Shown: positions 7,880 to 18,021, counted from the first letter of the stretch. The stretch: DNA of 64,000 nt from Pseudochrobactrum saccharolyticum (GCF_008801715.1 NZ_VZPG01000002.1:248001-312000), one strand, 5' to 3'. Translations and numbers: made by a program. The notes: generated by a model from the letters alone, not told the origin.

Positions 7880-8719
7880 ATGAGCCGCGCAACACAGTCT
7901 CCGGTACGCAGTATCGCCGCCCATGCGATCCTTATCCTCTATACGCTGATCGCCCTGTTTCCGGTGGTGATTATCATCATCAACTCCTTCAAGACCAAGG
8001 CGGCAATCTTTCGCTCGCCTTTGTCGCTGCCGAATTCGGAAACATTCAGTCTGATCGGCTATCAGACTGTCACGTCGCAGGGGAATTTCTTCCTCTATTT
8101 CCAGAATAGTATGATCGTCACAGTGGTTGCGATTGCGCTGGTGCTGATTTTCGGGGCAATGGCCGCCTTCGCACTGTCGGAATATCGCTTTCGCGGCAAT
8201 ACGCTGATGGGGCTGTATCTGGCGCTGGGCATTATGATCCCGATCCGCCTTGGCACAGTTTCCATTCTGGAGCTGATGGTGGCCAGTGGTCTGGTGAATA
8301 CGCTGACATCGCTGATCCTTGTTTATACGGCGCAGGGACTGCCGCTGGCGATTTTCATCCTGTCTGAATTTATGGGGCAGGTGTCGAAAGACCTCAAAGA
8401 TGCCGGCCGTATGGATGGTCTGAGTGAATATCGTATTTTCTTCCGCCTCGTGCTGCCGCTGGTGCGTCCGGCTATGGCAACTGTTGCTGTGTTTACGATG
8501 ATCCCGATCTGGAATGATCTCTGGTTCCCGCTGATCCTTGCGCCGTCTGAGGAAACCAAAACCGTTACGCTGGGCGCACAGATGTTTATCGGGCAATATG
8601 TAACCAACTGGAATGCGGTTCTGGCCGCGCTGTCGCTGGCAATCCTGCCGGTACTGATCCTGTATTTCATATTCTCCCGTCAGTTAATTCGCGGCATTAC
8701 CGCAGGAGCAGTCAAATGA
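7880..8719 (+). CDS. Sugar ABC transporter permease 2 (MalG-like)
   Basis: A 279-residue membrane protein from ATG 7880, which has GAGGATATTAAT directly before it; an in-frame ATG at 7820 lies inside the previous gene and is unlikely. There are six helices, with the EAA loop at DLKDAGRMDGLSEYRIFFRL followed by VLPLVRP. It is the MalG-type half of the importer. The stop overlaps the ATG of the oxidoreductase gene (ATGA), so the two are translationally coupled. Confidence 0.92.
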   Translation: MSRATQSPVRSIAAHAILILYTLIALFPVVIIIINSFKTKAAIFRSPLSLPNSETFSLIGYQTVTSQGNFFLYFQNSMIVTVVAIALVLIFGAMAAFALSEYRFRGNTLMGLYLALGIMIPIRLGTVSILELMVASGLVNTLTSLILVYTAQGLPLAIFILSEFMGQVSKDLKDAGRMDGLSEYRIFFRLVLPLVRPAMATVAVFTMIPIWNDLWFPLILAPSEETKTVTLGAQMFIGQYVTNWNAVLAALSLAILPVLILYFIFSRQLIRGITAGAVK

Positions 8720-9783
8720 GTGAAGTCGGGGCAAAAAAACTGCGCGTAATGGTCGCCGGTCTGGGGAATATGGGCTTAAGCCATGCGCTGGCCTATCATA
8801 AAAATCCGGGCTTCGAGATTGTCGGTCTGGTCAATCGCTCAAGCGTTAATCTGCCAGAGGAACTGCGCTCCTATCCGCTGCTGACTTCCTATGAAGAGGC
8901 ATTGCAGCAGCTGAAGCCTGATCTGGTCTGCGTGGCGACCTATTCGGACAGCCATGCTGATTATGCGATTATGGCAATGGAAGCCGGCAGTGACGTTTTC
9001 GTTGAAAAACCGCTAGCGACAACTGTGGCTGATGCGGAACGTGTGGTGGCAAAAGCCAAGGAAACAGGCCGTCAGCTGGTGATCGGCTATATTCTGCGCC
9101 ATCATCCGTCATGGGTACGCCTGATTGAAGAAGCGCGCAATCTCGGCGGGCCATATGTTTTCCGTATGAATTTGAACCAGCAGTCCAGCGGTGCCCATTG
9201 GCAGACGCATAAACAGCTGATGAAAACCACATCGCCGATTGTTGATTGCGGTGTGCATTATCTGGATGTGATGTGCCAGATCACCGATGCCAAGGCTGTA
9301 GAAGTGCGCGGCATGGGCGTGCGTTTGAGCGATGAAGTTGCGGAAGGCATGTATAATTACGGCCATTTGCAGGTGCTGTTCGCCGATGGCTCGGTCGGCT
9401 GGTATGAAGCAGGCTGGGGGCCGATGATGTCGGAAACAGCTTTCTTCGTGAAAGATGTGATCTCGCCTAAGGGCTGTGTTTCCATCGTGATGGAAGAGGG
9501 TGCAAGCTCTGCCGATATCAATACCCACACCAAAACCTCTGTGATCCGCGTGCATCAGGCTGAAACCGATGCAGAGGGCAAGTTCAAAAGGCAGGACGAG
9601 CTTCTGTCCATGCAGGGTGAGCCGGATCATCAGGAATTGTGTGACCGTGAACAGGCTTTCATGCTGAAAGCGATCACTGAGAATATTGACCTGACCCGCC
9701 ATATGGATGATGCGGTACAGTCTTTGCGTATTTGTCTTGCCGCGGATGAAAGCGTGCGCAGCGGTCTGGCTGTGAAATTATAA
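8716..9783 (+). CDS. Gfo/Idh/MocA family NAD(P)-dependent oxidoreductase
   Basis: A 355-residue protein with an N-terminal Rossmann fold (MVAGLGNMGLSHALAYHKN, about residues 12-30) and the diagnostic VEKPLATT motif with Lys98. The C-terminal alpha/beta domain carries DCGVHYLDVM, a typical substrate-pocket Asp/His segment. Enzymes of this family oxidise or epimerise sugars, inositols and their derivatives. Placed inside the importer operon (ATGA overlap with permease 2), it probably acts on the imported sugar in the cytosol. The exact reaction cannot be deduced. Confidence 0.88.
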   Translation: MSEVGAKKLRVMVAGLGNMGLSHALAYHKNPGFEIVGLVNRSSVNLPEELRSYPLLTSYEEALQQLKPDLVCVATYSDSHADYAIMAMEAGSDVFVEKPLATTVADAERVVAKAKETGRQLVIGYILRHHPSWVRLIEEARNLGGPYVFRMNLNQQSSGAHWQTHKQLMKTTSPIVDCGVHYLDVMCQITDAKAVEVRGMGVRLSDEVAEGMYNYGHLQVLFADGSVGWYEAGWGPMMSETAFFVKDVISPKGCVSIVMEEGASSADINTHTKTSVIRVHQAETDAEGKFKRQDELLSMQGEPDHQELCDREQAFMLKAITENIDLTRHMDDAVQSLRICLAADESVRSGLAVKL

Positions 9784-9845
9784 AACAGCCTGCGATTTGC
9801 ATTGCGTAGCTTTGGCCTTGAAAACATTCTGACAGGAAAACGACT

Positions 9846-10847
9846 TTGGGAACTCTGAAACTCAATAATATCCGTAAATCATATGGTCAGGTCGATATTA
9901 TCAAAGGTATCGATCTGGATGTGCGGGACGGGGAACTGGTCGTTTTCGTCGGGCCGTCTGGCTGCGGAAAATCCACACTGCTGCGTATTATTGCGGGGCT
10001 GGAGGATGCCAATTCCGGTGAAGTGCGTATTGACGACCAGGTGGTCAATCAGACACCGCCTGCCAAGCGCGGTATTGCCATGGTGTTTCAGAGCTATGCG
10101 CTCTATCCGCATTTGACGGTTGAAGCCAATATGGGGCTTGGTCTTAAACAGGCTGGCAAACCGGCAGCTGAAATCAATGAACGGGTTACGCAGGCTTCCG
10201 GCATGCTTTCACTGGAGAGCTATTTACAGCGCCGTCCGGCCGAACTTTCCGGTGGTCAGCGTCAGCGTGTGGCGATTGGCCGTGCGCTGGTACGCGAGCC
10301 GAAACTGTTTCTGTTTGATGAGCCGCTTTCCAACCTTGATGCGGCATTGCGTGTGAATACGCGTCTGGAAATCGCCAAGCTGCATCGCCAGCTGTCAGCG
10401 ACCATGATTTATGTGACCCATGATCAGGTGGAAGCGATGACGCTGGCAGACCGGATTGTTGTGCTGAATGCCGGTAAGATTGAGCAGGTCGGTGCACCGA
10501 TGGATCTCTATAATGCACCGGACAATGAGTTTGTCGCAGGCTTTATCGGTTCACCGAAGATGAACTTCGTCGATGCTACTGCGCTGAATGACGATCAGGC
10601 AAAGCGCATCGGTATCCGGCCGGAACATATTACGCTGGATACAAATTCAGGTCAGTGGAAAGGCTCTGTCGTTCACGTTGAACAACTCGGTGCTGATACC
10701 AATGTCTATCTGGATACGGAGACTGCAGGGCTGCTGACAGTTCGTATTTTCGGCCAGTATCGCGTGGAACCGGGAACTGTGATTTATGCGACGCCGGAGA
10801 GCGATAAAATCCATCGCTTTGACGGCGAGGGGCGTGCGATCCGCTAA
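9846..10847 (+). CDS. Sugar ABC transporter ATP-binding protein (UgpC/MsmK type)
   Basis: A 333-residue ATPase. Walker A is GPSGCGKST (residues 36-44), the signature is LSGGQRQRV, Walker B is LFLFDEP, followed by the D-loop SNLDAALR and the H-loop VTHDQ. The C-terminal TOBE-type regulatory domain (about residues 235-333, with RPEHITL) is the mark of CUT1 ATPases. The start is TTG 9846 with an upstream GGAAAA; this unusual start may keep its level low. It closes the operon and is followed by two hairpins. Confidence 0.93.
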   Translation: MGTLKLNNIRKSYGQVDIIKGIDLDVRDGELVVFVGPSGCGKSTLLRIIAGLEDANSGEVRIDDQVVNQTPPAKRGIAMVFQSYALYPHLTVEANMGLGLKQAGKPAAEINERVTQASGMLSLESYLQRRPAELSGGQRQRVAIGRALVREPKLFLFDEPLSNLDAALRVNTRLEIAKLHRQLSATMIYVTHDQVEAMTLADRIVVLNAGKIEQVGAPMDLYNAPDNEFVAGFIGSPKMNFVDATALNDDQAKRIGIRPEHITLDTNSGQWKGSVVHVEQLGADTNVYLDTETAGLLTVRIFGQYRVEPGTVIYATPESDKIHRFDGEGRAIR

Positions 10848-10872
10848 GCGCTGCGATTCTTGAAATAAGAGC

Positions 10873-10890
10873 AAAATCCTTGCGGATTTT
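10873..10890 (+). other. Small stem-loop after the importer operon
   Basis: AAAATCC pairs with GGATTTT around a TTGC loop. Possibly part of transcription termination or mRNA 3' protection. Confidence 0.4.
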
Positions 10891-10951
10891 CCGGTTGCAC
10901 TTCTGTATTGCTCAATATTACGGGCAATTATGGATGTAATTATCAGCTTTA

Positions 10952-10992
10952 AAGCGTGTTTATTGAAGTGTGAAACTTTAAAACACGCTTTT
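10952..10992 (+). terminator. Probable terminator of the importer operon
   Basis: AAGCGTGTTT (10952-10961) pairs with AAACACGCTT (10981-10990), followed by TT. The loop is long (19 bases). Confidence 0.5.
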
Positions 10993-11087
10993 CGCGATAT
11001 GAATTTGACCTTACGTCCAAAATTAACCAACATGCTGCCGTATTTGCCGTTATCCTGCGGCACATCTTGAATCAGGAAAATTGAACC

Positions 11088-11750
11088 ATGTTGAAAAAGA
11101 TTGCTATTGCCGCAACCGCAGCGACCTTTCTGGCCGGTTGTACAACAGATCCTTATACAGGCGAACAGAAGATCTCCAACACCGCCGGCGGTGCAGGTAT
11201 CGGTGCTGCTGTCGGCGCGCTGGGCGGTCTGATGGTCGGCGGCTCGAGCACTGCGCAGCGTAATGCTGTTCTGATCGGTGCCGGTCTTGGCGCGCTGGGT
11301 GGCGGTGCAATCGGTAACTATATGGATCGTCAGGAAAATGAGCTGCGCGCTCAGCTGCAGGGCACCGGCGTTTCGGTTACCCGTAACGGTGATCGCATTA
11401 TCCTGAATATGCCTTCCAGTATTACATTCAACACCGATCAGGATGTTGTAATGCCGCAATTCTATTCGACACTGTCTTCAGTGGCGATTGTTCTGCGTAA
11501 ATTCGACAAGACACTGGTTGATATTAAAGGCCATACGGATTCAACCGGTTCTGCTTCACATAACCAGAACCTGTCGCAGCGCCGCGCTATGTCCGTTGGT
11601 AATTATCTGAGCGGTCAGGGCATCGATGGCCGTCGTTTTGCGATTATGGGCTTCGGCTCAACCCAGCCGGTTGCTTCCAATGCAACACCGGATGGCCGTG
11701 CGCAGAACCGTCGCGTGGAAATCGAGATTTCTCCGCTCAAAGGCGTGTAA
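11088..11750 (+). CDS. OmpA-family lipoprotein with glycine-zipper segment
   Basis: A 220-residue outer-membrane lipoprotein. The lipobox LAGC puts the acylated cysteine at position 18. Residues 30-85 form a glycine-zipper stretch (GGAGIGAAVGALGGLMVGG and GAGLGALGGGAIGNYM). The C-terminal half is an OmpA domain, with NTDQDVVMPQF and the peptidoglycan-binding core GHTDSTGSASHNQNLSQRRA. It probably tethers the outer membrane to peptidoglycan, like YiaD-type proteins. It is a single gene with AGGA upstream and a strong terminator behind. Confidence 0.9.
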   Translation: MLKKIAIAATAATFLAGCTTDPYTGEQKISNTAGGAGIGAAVGALGGLMVGGSSTAQRNAVLIGAGLGALGGGAIGNYMDRQENELRAQLQGTGVSVTRNGDRIILNMPSSITFNTDQDVVMPQFYSTLSSVAIVLRKFDKTLVDIKGHTDSTGSASHNQNLSQRRAMSVGNYLSGQGIDGRRFAIMGFGSTQPVASNATPDGRAQNRRVEIEISPLKGV

Positions 11751-11773
11751 GGCTTTTAAAGCTGTTTCAAAGA

Positions 11774-11804
11774 GCCGCTCCGGTCATGCCGGGGCGGTTT
11801 TTTA
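11774..11804 (+). terminator. Rho-independent terminator of the OmpA-like lipoprotein gene
   Basis: CCGCTCCGG pairs with CCGGGGCGG (one G-U), followed by a T-run from 11798. Confidence 0.85.
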
Positions 11805-11932
11805 TTGCCTGCCGGAAGAGGGCTAAGTCTGTGCCGCTACGACAATATGATCGAATCGACGTTTGGCTAAATTCGTTCCCGTCTTGTTTTAATTTTGGAA
11901 ATCTTTTTTAGCGTTGCATTATTTATAAATTA

Positions 11933-11947
11933 GAACATCAGGAGAAC
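11933..11947. promoter_or_regulatory. LexA (SOS) box of recA
   Basis: GAACATCAGGAGAAC exactly matches the alphaproteobacterial GAAC-N7-GAAC SOS box. It lies 124 bases before the recA start and about 40 bases upstream of the predicted -35. Confidence 0.7.
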
Positions 11948-11986
11948 AAAATGTTATATTGATTTAAAATCAATGACTTAATCCTA

Positions 11987-12015
11987 TTGCAGATTGAGAA
12001 CAAATAGGATACATA
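11987..12015 (+). promoter_or_regulatory. Predicted recA promoter with a degenerate second SOS half-site
   Basis: TTGCAG (11987-11992), a 17-base spacer, then TACATA (12010-12015). GAAC at 11998-12001 followed at the correct distance by ATAC forms a weakened GAAC-N7-GAAC box overlapping the -10 region. Confidence 0.5.
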
Positions 12016-12070
12016 TTATCCATAAAGTTTCATTCTGCGGACTTCAAGTGACGCAAAGGGATAGTGTAAA

Positions 12071-13156
12071 ATGTCTCAGAATTCATTACGACTTGTTGAG
12101 GATAAATCAGTGGACAAATCAAAGGCTCTGGACGCGGCACTGTCACAGATTGAGCGCTCATTCGGTAAGGGCTCGATCATGCGCCTTGGCCAGAATGACA
12201 AGGTAGTGGAAATTGAAACTGTCCCGACCGGTTCGCTGTCTCTGGATATTGCGCTGGGCGTCGGTGGTTTGCCGAAAGGGCGTATTGTTGAAATTTACGG
12301 GCCTGAAAGCTCGGGTAAAACAACAATGGCGCTGCATACAATTGCTGAGGCGCAGAAAAAAGGCGGCATCTGTGCCTTCGTGGATGCGGAACATGCACTT
12401 GATCCGGTCTATGCCCGTAAGCTCGGCGTTGACCTTGAAAACCTGCTGATCTCGCAGCCGGATACCGGTGAACAGGCGCTGGAAATTACGGATACGCTGG
12501 TGCGTTCCGGTGCGATTGACGTGCTGGTTGTCGACTCCGTTGCAGCTCTGACACCGCGTGCGGAAATTGAAGGTGAGATGGGCGATTCCCTGCCGGGTCT
12601 TCAGGCACGTCTGATGAGTCAGGCTCTGCGTAAGCTGACCGCTTCGATTTCCAAGTCCAATACGATGGTTATCTTCATCAACCAGATCCGTATGAAGATC
12701 GGTGTGATGTTCGGTTCGCCTGAAACCACGACCGGTGGTAATGCGCTGAAGTTTTATGCTTCTGTTCGTCTGGATATCCGCCGCATCGGTTCGATCAAAG
12801 AGCGCGATGAAATCGTAGGTAATCAGACCCGCGTTAAGGTTGTTAAAAACAAGCTGGCTCCTCCGTTCAAGCAGGTTGAGTTCGACATCATGTATGGTGC
12901 CGGTGTTTCCAAGACCGGTGAGCTGGTTGATCTCGGTGTTAAGGCTGGTATTGTGGAGAAATCCGGTTCGTGGTTCTCCTATAATTCGCAGCGCCTTGGT
13001 CAGGGGCGCGATAATGCGAAAAACTTCCTGAAGGAAAATCCGGAAGTGGCTAATGAGATCGAACTGACTTTGCGTCAGAATGCCGGTCTGATTGCCGAGC
13101 AGATGCTCGACAATGGCGGCGGTGAAGATGATGCACCGGATGCCGCTGAAGCGTAA
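12071..13156 (+). CDS. recA: Recombinase RecA
   Basis: A 361-residue RecA, the usual length. It forms ATP-dependent filaments on single-stranded DNA, drives strand exchange and triggers LexA self-cleavage. Walker A is GPESSGKTT, Walker B sits in [11 protein letters not shown], the L1/L2 DNA loops include [17 protein letters not shown] and [17 protein letters not shown], and an acidic tail closes the protein ([13 protein letters not shown]). An SOS box and promoter precede it and a strong terminator follows. The recA-alaS order is common in alphaproteobacteria. Confidence 0.99.
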   Translation: MSQNSLRLVEDKSVDKSKALDAALSQIERSFGKGSIMRLGQNDKVVEIETVPTGSLSLDIALGVGGLPKGRIVEIYGPESSGKTTMALHTIAEAQKKGGICAFVDAEHALDPVYARKLGVDLENLLISQPDTGEQALEITDTLVRSGAIDVLVVDSVAALTPRAEIEGEMGDSLPGLQARLMSQALRKLTASISKSNTMVIFINQIRMKIGVMFGSPETTTGGNALKFYASVRLDIRRIGSIKERDEIVGNQTRVKVVKNKLAPPFKQVEFDIMYGAGVSKTGELVDLGVKAGIVEKSGSWFSYNSQRLGQGRDNAKNFLKENPEVANEIELTLRQNAGLIAEQMLDNGGGEDDAPDAAEA

Positions 13157-13188
13157 TTGATTGCGCTCAGATCATTGATAAGATCGCA

Positions 13189-13224
13189 ATACCCCGCATT
13201 ACATGCCGTGATGCGGGGTATTTT
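13189..13224 (+). terminator. Rho-independent terminator of recA
   Basis: ATACCCCGCAT (13189-13199) pairs with ATGCGGGGTAT (13211-13221), then TTTG. Confidence 0.88.
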
Positions 13225-13453
13225 GTTGCTGCGGCACTTCAATGCATGCAGATATATGGGCGGATATCTGGACACTGCATGATCATCTGTTTAAAAGCAG
13301 GCAGTAACAATAACGGATATGGTTACATGCTGAAGGCGATCGGGTAATTATCTGGCCGGATCAAGCTGTTGCGCAAACCGGATCCCATACTTATTTGAGA
13401 TATGACAGGCCGTGTTACTACGGTTTAAATCGGGCAGAACCCAAAGGTGAATA

Positions 13454-16114
13454 ATGAGCGGCGTTAACGAGATCAGGTCAACATTCCTCGATTATTTTCG
13501 TAAGAATGGCCATGAAGCGGTGGCGTCGAGCCCGCTTGTGCCACGCAATGACCCGACTTTGATGTTCACCAATGCCGGTATGGTTCAGTTCAAGAACGTC
13601 TTTACCGGTCTTGAAACGCGCCCTTACAGCCGTGCTGCAACTGCGCAGAAATGCGTGCGCGCCGGTGGTAAACATAATGATCTGGATAATGTCGGCTATA
13701 CTGCACGCCACCACACATTCTTTGAAATGCTGGGGAATTTCTCCTTCGGCGATTATTTCAAAGAAGAGGCAATTACCTTTGCATGGAATTTGCTCACCAA
13801 AGAATTTGGTCTGAACAAAGATAAGCTGCTTGTTACCGTTTATCATACGGATGACGATGCTGCGAATTACTGGAAAAAGATTGCCGGTCTGTCGGATGAT
13901 CGTATCATTCGTATCGCTACCAATGACAATTTCTGGTCGATGGGTGATACCGGCCCTTGCGGCCCTTGCTCGGAAATCTTCTTCGATCACGGCGACCATA
14001 TCTGGGGTGGCCCTCCGGGATCAGCTGATGAAGACGGTGACCGTTTTATCGAGATCTGGAATCTCGTTTTCATGCAGTTCGAGCAGATTACAAAAGAAGA
14101 GCGCATTGACCTGCCGCGTCCGTCGATCGACACAGGTATGGGGCTGGAGCGTGTTGCTGCTGTCTTGCAGGGCGTGCACGACAATTATGATATTGATCTG
14201 TTCAAAGCGCTGATCCGTGCGTCGGAAGAAGCAACCGGCGTGAAAGCTGAAGGCGGACAGCGCGCCAGCCATCGCGTGATCGCCGATCATCTGCGTTCTG
14301 CCAGCTTCCTGATTGCCGATGGTGTTTTGCCGTCCAATGAAGGTCGTGGTTATGTGCTGCGCCGTATCATGCGTCGCGCCATGCGTCATGCACAGTTGCT
14401 TGGTGCGCGCGATCCGCTGATGTACCGTTTGCTGCCGACACTGGTTCGCGAAATGGGACAGGCTTATCCGGAGCTGGTGCGTGCAGAAGCTCTGATTTCT
14501 GAAACGCTGAAGCTTGAAGAAACCCGTTTCCGTAAAACACTGGAACGCGGTCTTGGTCTCCTAAGCGATGCAACAGAGAATATGAGCGAAGGTCAGAGCC
14601 TTGATGGTGAGACTGCATTCAAACTCTATGACACCTATGGTTTCCCGCTTGACCTGACGCAGGATGCACTGCGCCAGCGCGGCATTACTGTTGATACCGA
14701 TGGTTTCAGCGCTGCGATGGAACGCCAGAAGGCTGAAGCCCGTGCTAATTGGTCAGGCTCCGGTGATGCGGCAACGGAAAAAGTCTGGTACTCGGTACGC
14801 GATAAAGTCGGCGCGACAGAGTTCCTCGGTTACGATACCGAAAAGGCTGAGGGCGTTGTAACCGCTCTGGTTCGTGATGGTCAGATCATCGACAAAGCTG
14901 CACAGGGTGAAACTGTCAGCATTATCGTCAACCAGACACCATTCTATGCGGAATCCGGTGGTCAGCAGGGCGATGCCGGTTTCATCTATGGCGATGGTTT
15001 TGTCATTGAAGTGACCGATACGGTGAAAAAAGCTGACGGTGTTTTTGTCCATCAGGCAATAATCCGTGAGGGTAAGCTCGCAACCGGTGATGCCGTTGAG
15101 CTGGTGGTTGAACATGACCGCCGCAGCCGCATGCGCTCCAATCACTCGGCAACCCATCTGCTGCACGAAGCTCTGCGCGAAACGCTTGGTGATCACGTGG
15201 CGCAGAAGGGTTCTCTCGTTGCTCCTGAACGTCTGCGTTTTGACTTCTCACATCCGAAACCGATCAGCGAAGAAGAGCTGCGCAAGGTTGAGAGCATTGC
15301 CAATGAGATCATTCTGCAGAACTCACCGGTAACGACACGCCTGATGGCCGTGGATGATGCAATCGAAGCCGGTGCGATGGCACTGTTCGGTGAGAAATAC
15401 GGCGATGAAGTCCGCGTGGTTTCCATGGGTACTGCGACACAGGGCGAAAAAGCTGGCAAAACCTATTCTCTGGAACTGTGCGGTGGCACGCATGTCCGTC
15501 AGACCGGTGATATTGGTCTGGTACGCATCGTATCGGAAGGCGCGGTTGCAGCCGGTGTTCGCCGTATGGAAGCGCTGACCGGTGAGGCCGCACGTCTTTA
15601 TCTGGAAGAACAAGATGACCGTGTTAAAGCGATTGCATCTGCTCTGAAGACCACGCCGTCGGAAGCTCTGGATCGTGTGAACAGTTTGATTGATGAACGC
15701 CGTAAGCTGGAAAAAGAGCTGACAGAAGCTCGTAAGAAACTGGCTCTCAGCGGCGGTTCTTCCAAATCGGACAATGAAGCGAAGACCATTAATGGTGTTC
15801 AGTTCATGGGACGCAGTGTGACCGGTGTTGCACCGAAAGACCTGAAGCCATTGGCGGATGAAGGTAAGAAAGCACTCGGCTCCGGCATTGTTGCTTTCAT
15901 CGGTGTGAGCGAAGACGGTAAGGCCAGTGCAGTTGTTGCTGTGACGGATGATCTGACATCGCGATTCAGTGCTGTTGATCTGGTACGTGTTGCGTCGGCA
16001 GCGCTTGGCGGTCAGGGCGGCGGCGGCCGTGCAGATATGGCGCAGGCTGGTGGTCCTGATGGCAGCAAGGCTGATGAAGCACTGGCAGCGCTTGCTAAAG
16101 CCATTGAAGGCTGA
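13454..16114 (+). CDS. alaS: Alanyl-tRNA synthetase
   Basis: An 886-residue cytosolic class II aminoacyl-tRNA synthetase that charges tRNA-Ala. The N-terminal catalytic domain starts [19 protein letters not shown] and carries motif 2 around [15 protein letters not shown]. The editing domain has the zinc-binding [16 protein letters not shown] and the matching CGGTH. The C-Ala domain ends in the glycine-rich [16 protein letters not shown]. Length and all domains are complete. It is monocistronic with a terminator behind; the roughly 300 bases before it hold the recA terminator and its own promoter region. Confidence 0.99.
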   Translation: MSGVNEIRSTFLDYFRKNGHEAVASSPLVPRNDPTLMFTNAGMVQFKNVFTGLETRPYSRAATAQKCVRAGGKHNDLDNVGYTARHHTFFEMLGNFSFGDYFKEEAITFAWNLLTKEFGLNKDKLLVTVYHTDDDAANYWKKIAGLSDDRIIRIATNDNFWSMGDTGPCGPCSEIFFDHGDHIWGGPPGSADEDGDRFIEIWNLVFMQFEQITKEERIDLPRPSIDTGMGLERVAAVLQGVHDNYDIDLFKALIRASEEATGVKAEGGQRASHRVIADHLRSASFLIADGVLPSNEGRGYVLRRIMRRAMRHAQLLGARDPLMYRLLPTLVREMGQAYPELVRAEALISETLKLEETRFRKTLERGLGLLSDATENMSEGQSLDGETAFKLYDTYGFPLDLTQDALRQRGITVDTDGFSAAMERQKAEARANWSGSGDAATEKVWYSVRDKVGATEFLGYDTEKAEGVVTALVRDGQIIDKAAQGETVSIIVNQTPFYAESGGQQGDAGFIYGDGFVIEVTDTVKKADGVFVHQAIIREGKLATGDAVELVVEHDRRSRMRSNHSATHLLHEALRETLGDHVAQKGSLVAPERLRFDFSHPKPISEEELRKVESIANEIILQNSPVTTRLMAVDDAIEAGAMALFGEKYGDEVRVVSMGTATQGEKAGKTYSLELCGGTHVRQTGDIGLVRIVSEGAVAAGVRRMEALTGEAARLYLEEQDDRVKAIASALKTTPSEALDRVNSLIDERRKLEKELTEARKKLALSGGSSKSDNEAKTINGVQFMGRSVTGVAPKDLKPLADEGKKALGSGIVAFIGVSEDGKASAVVAVTDDLTSRFSAVDLVRVASAALGGQGGGGRADMAQAGGPDGSKADEALAALAKAIEG

Positions 16115-16139
16115 GCTTTGAGAAAATGCTGAAATAAGA

Positions 16140-16169
16140 AAGCCGCCGGAATTTTCCGGCGGCTTTTTG
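16140..16169 (+). terminator. Rho-independent terminator of alaS
   Basis: AGCCGCCGGA pairs with TCCGGCGGCT, followed by a T-run. Confidence 0.92.
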
Positions 16170-16243
16170 TTTATAAAAGATGTGAAGATGCCGGAGGAGG
16201 TATCTTCATCACGAATTTGGGTTGAGGAAACGGGCGGAGAACT

Positions 16244-16990
16244 ATGAGTAAAGTTGTTCTGATTACAGGTGCAAGCCGTGGTATCGGGCGGGCGGCAGCA
16301 ATTTTGTGCGGTGAAAGAGGCTGGTCGGTCGGGATTAACTATGCCGGAAATCGCGAAGCTGCAGAGCTGACTGCCGAGGATGTGCGCAAAGCAGGCGGAC
16401 AAGCGATCATCTTACAGGGCGATGTCGCTGTTGAAGCCGATGTCATCGCGATGTTTGACGAGACTGAAAAGCAGTTTGGTCAGCTGGATGGCGTTGTGGT
16501 CAATGCCGGTATTGTTGCGCCGTCACAGCAATTGGCTGATATGAGTGCGGAACGGCTGAAACGCATGTTCGACGTGAATGTGCTGGGAGCCTATCTCTGC
16601 GCCCGCGAAAGTGCGCGACGCCTGTCTGTTGAGCGGGGCGGCAAGGGCGGTTCGATTGTTCTGGTGTCATCCGTTGCTTCGCGGATTGGCTCGCCGTTTG
16701 AATATATTGACTATGCCGGTTCAAAAGCTGCCGTGGATACATTGGCGCTCGGCCTGTCAAAAGAGCTGGGTGCTCAGAAGGTGCGCGTCAATGCTGTGCG
16801 CCCGGGTTTGGTGAATACGGATATTCATGCCAGTGGCGGGCAGCCGGACAGAGCACACAGGCTGGGTGTGAATACGCCAATGGGGCGGCCGGGTGAAGCC
16901 GTTGAAATTGCCGAAGCAATTGTCTGGCTGTTGAGTGATGCTTCATCTTATACATCCGGTGCGCTGCTGGATGTATCCGGTGGTCGTTGA
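16244..16990 (+). CDS. Short-chain dehydrogenase/reductase (SDR)
   Basis: A 248-residue classical SDR. The NAD(P) motif TGASRGIG is at residues 8-15, the NAG motif is in VVVNAGI, the catalytic Ser is in LVSSVAS and the YxxxK pair is in YAGSKAAVD. The C-terminal GALLDVSGG is typical of FabG-like glucose-dehydrogenase or 3-ketoacyl reductase relatives. It reduces or oxidises an unknown carbonyl or alcohol. ATG 16244 has GGAG upstream. It is a single gene whose terminator is shared with the converging Nudix gene. Confidence 0.92.
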   Translation: MSKVVLITGASRGIGRAAAILCGERGWSVGINYAGNREAAELTAEDVRKAGGQAIILQGDVAVEADVIAMFDETEKQFGQLDGVVVNAGIVAPSQQLADMSAERLKRMFDVNVLGAYLCARESARRLSVERGGKGGSIVLVSSVASRIGSPFEYIDYAGSKAAVDTLALGLSKELGAQKVRVNAVRPGLVNTDIHASGGQPDRAHRLGVNTPMGRPGEAVEIAEAIVWLLSDASSYTSGALLDVSGGR

Positions 16991-17076
16991 AGCATAATGC
17001 CCCAAGTCGCGCTGTTTTAAGCAGAGGTGAAAATGTGAGGCGTACTCAGCATTGCGCGAAAATCTGTGTCAAAATA

Positions 17077-17107
17077 AAAGGCGCTGTGTTTGATGCACAG
17101 CGCCTTT
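17077..17107. terminator. Bidirectional rho-independent terminator
   Basis: AAAGGCGCTGTG (17077-17088) pairs with CACAGCGCCTTT (17096-17107). It lies between convergent SDR and Nudix genes. Confidence 0.85.
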
Positions 17108-17116
17108 ACAATTTTA

Positions 17117-17186
17117 GAGTAATTTCCTTAAACTTGGATCAGTTCAAGGTAGCATTATGCTCTGATTTTAAAGTGTTAGAGCGAGT
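17117..17186. repeat. Degenerate fragment of the dispersed repeat family
   Basis: Contains AGAGTAATTTCC, then GGATCAG, then ATTATGCTCTG and a final AGAGCG. These are recognisable pieces of the family seen at 19045 but shuffled. Confidence 0.35.
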
Positions 17187-17225
17187 TTTGTGTGCCAAGT
17201 CCGGTACACGGCGCTCTACTGAAAT

Positions 17226-17705
17226 TTATTTGCTGTAGATGAAGTCCGGCAGGTTCAGCAGCAGTTTTTTCAATTCCGGTTCATCAACACGCGCTGCAGC
17301 TTCTTCAGGGCTGACCCATTCACTGATACGCTGACCGCGCTCCGGCCAGTTCTTCGCCATGCGTTCAAATTCAACGGCATAGACATTAACGGTAAAGCTT
17401 GGAATGGCTTCGGCAGGCAGATCATATTTCATATAATCAAACTGACCAACAGGATCAGGATTAACAGAGCCGCGAATGCCCGCTTCCTCAAAAGCCTCAC
17501 GCAGTGCCATGTCATGCAATGTCTTGCCGGCTTTAGGCCAGCCTTTTGGTGTAATCCAGCGACCGGTGCCGCGACTTGTAATCAACAGAATTTCAGGAGA
17601 GGGGCCGGGATTTCGATAGACCAATGCCGCAACCTGCAGAAGGCGTCCTGCAGCTGTTAAAATCCGTTTATCTGTCGCGACAATTCCGCTTCCCTGTATA
17701 TTCAC
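17226..17705 (-). CDS. Nudix hydrolase (diphosphoinositol-polyphosphate phosphohydrolase-like group)
   Basis: A 159-residue Nudix-fold protein. The Nudix box reads GWPKAGKTLHDM, then ALREAFEEAGI. The metal-binding REAFEEAGI part is intact, but the first Glu of the canonical G-x5-E is Lys. This matches the bacterial DIPP-like subgroup with GWPK rather than the MutT type. It probably cleaves a nucleoside diphosphate or diphosphoinositol-like linkage; the substrate is unknown. The start is GTG 17705 with a weak ribosome binding site. Monocistronic. Confidence 0.87.
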   Translation of the reverse strand: MNIQGSGIVATDKRILTAAGRLLQVAALVYRNPGPSPEILLITSRGTGRWITPKGWPKAGKTLHDMALREAFEEAGIRGSVNPDPVGQFDYMKYDLPAEAIPSFTVNVYAVEFERMAKNWPERGQRISEWVSPEEAAARVDEPELKKLLLNLPDFIYSK

Positions 17706-18021
17706 TGAGTTTATTTACCTTTTTATATATTTTGTTGGCCATTTTGAATATATGGCATTTATTCATATGCTTATTCTGAGATGCATATTATTTATGCAAC
17801 TCATTATCCTCATCAATATGGTTTTAAATTGTCTGAGGTGTGATCGTCTCAAGAATAAGACGAATTATATTTGTTAAGTTCCGGCGCTTTATCTGTCAGG
17901 ATATCATGTTGACCACCCATTCCGGTCAGTATGATCTGGCAGCGCTTATTTTTTGTAGTTTACGCAGATAAAAATTTAGCACAGCTGCCGGTTTTATCAG
18001 TTGCTCGGAGCCGGCATTGCA
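17706..18021. other. Intergenic region, no gene seen
   Basis: About 315 AT-rich bases upstream of the Nudix gene and downstream of gpt. They presumably hold the Nudix promoter. Nothing else was recognised. Confidence 0.4.

Noticed and set aside
15323-16402. 359-codon minus-strand frame over the end of alaS
   Set aside because: Low-complexity shadow of alaS, without a ribosome binding site or domain.
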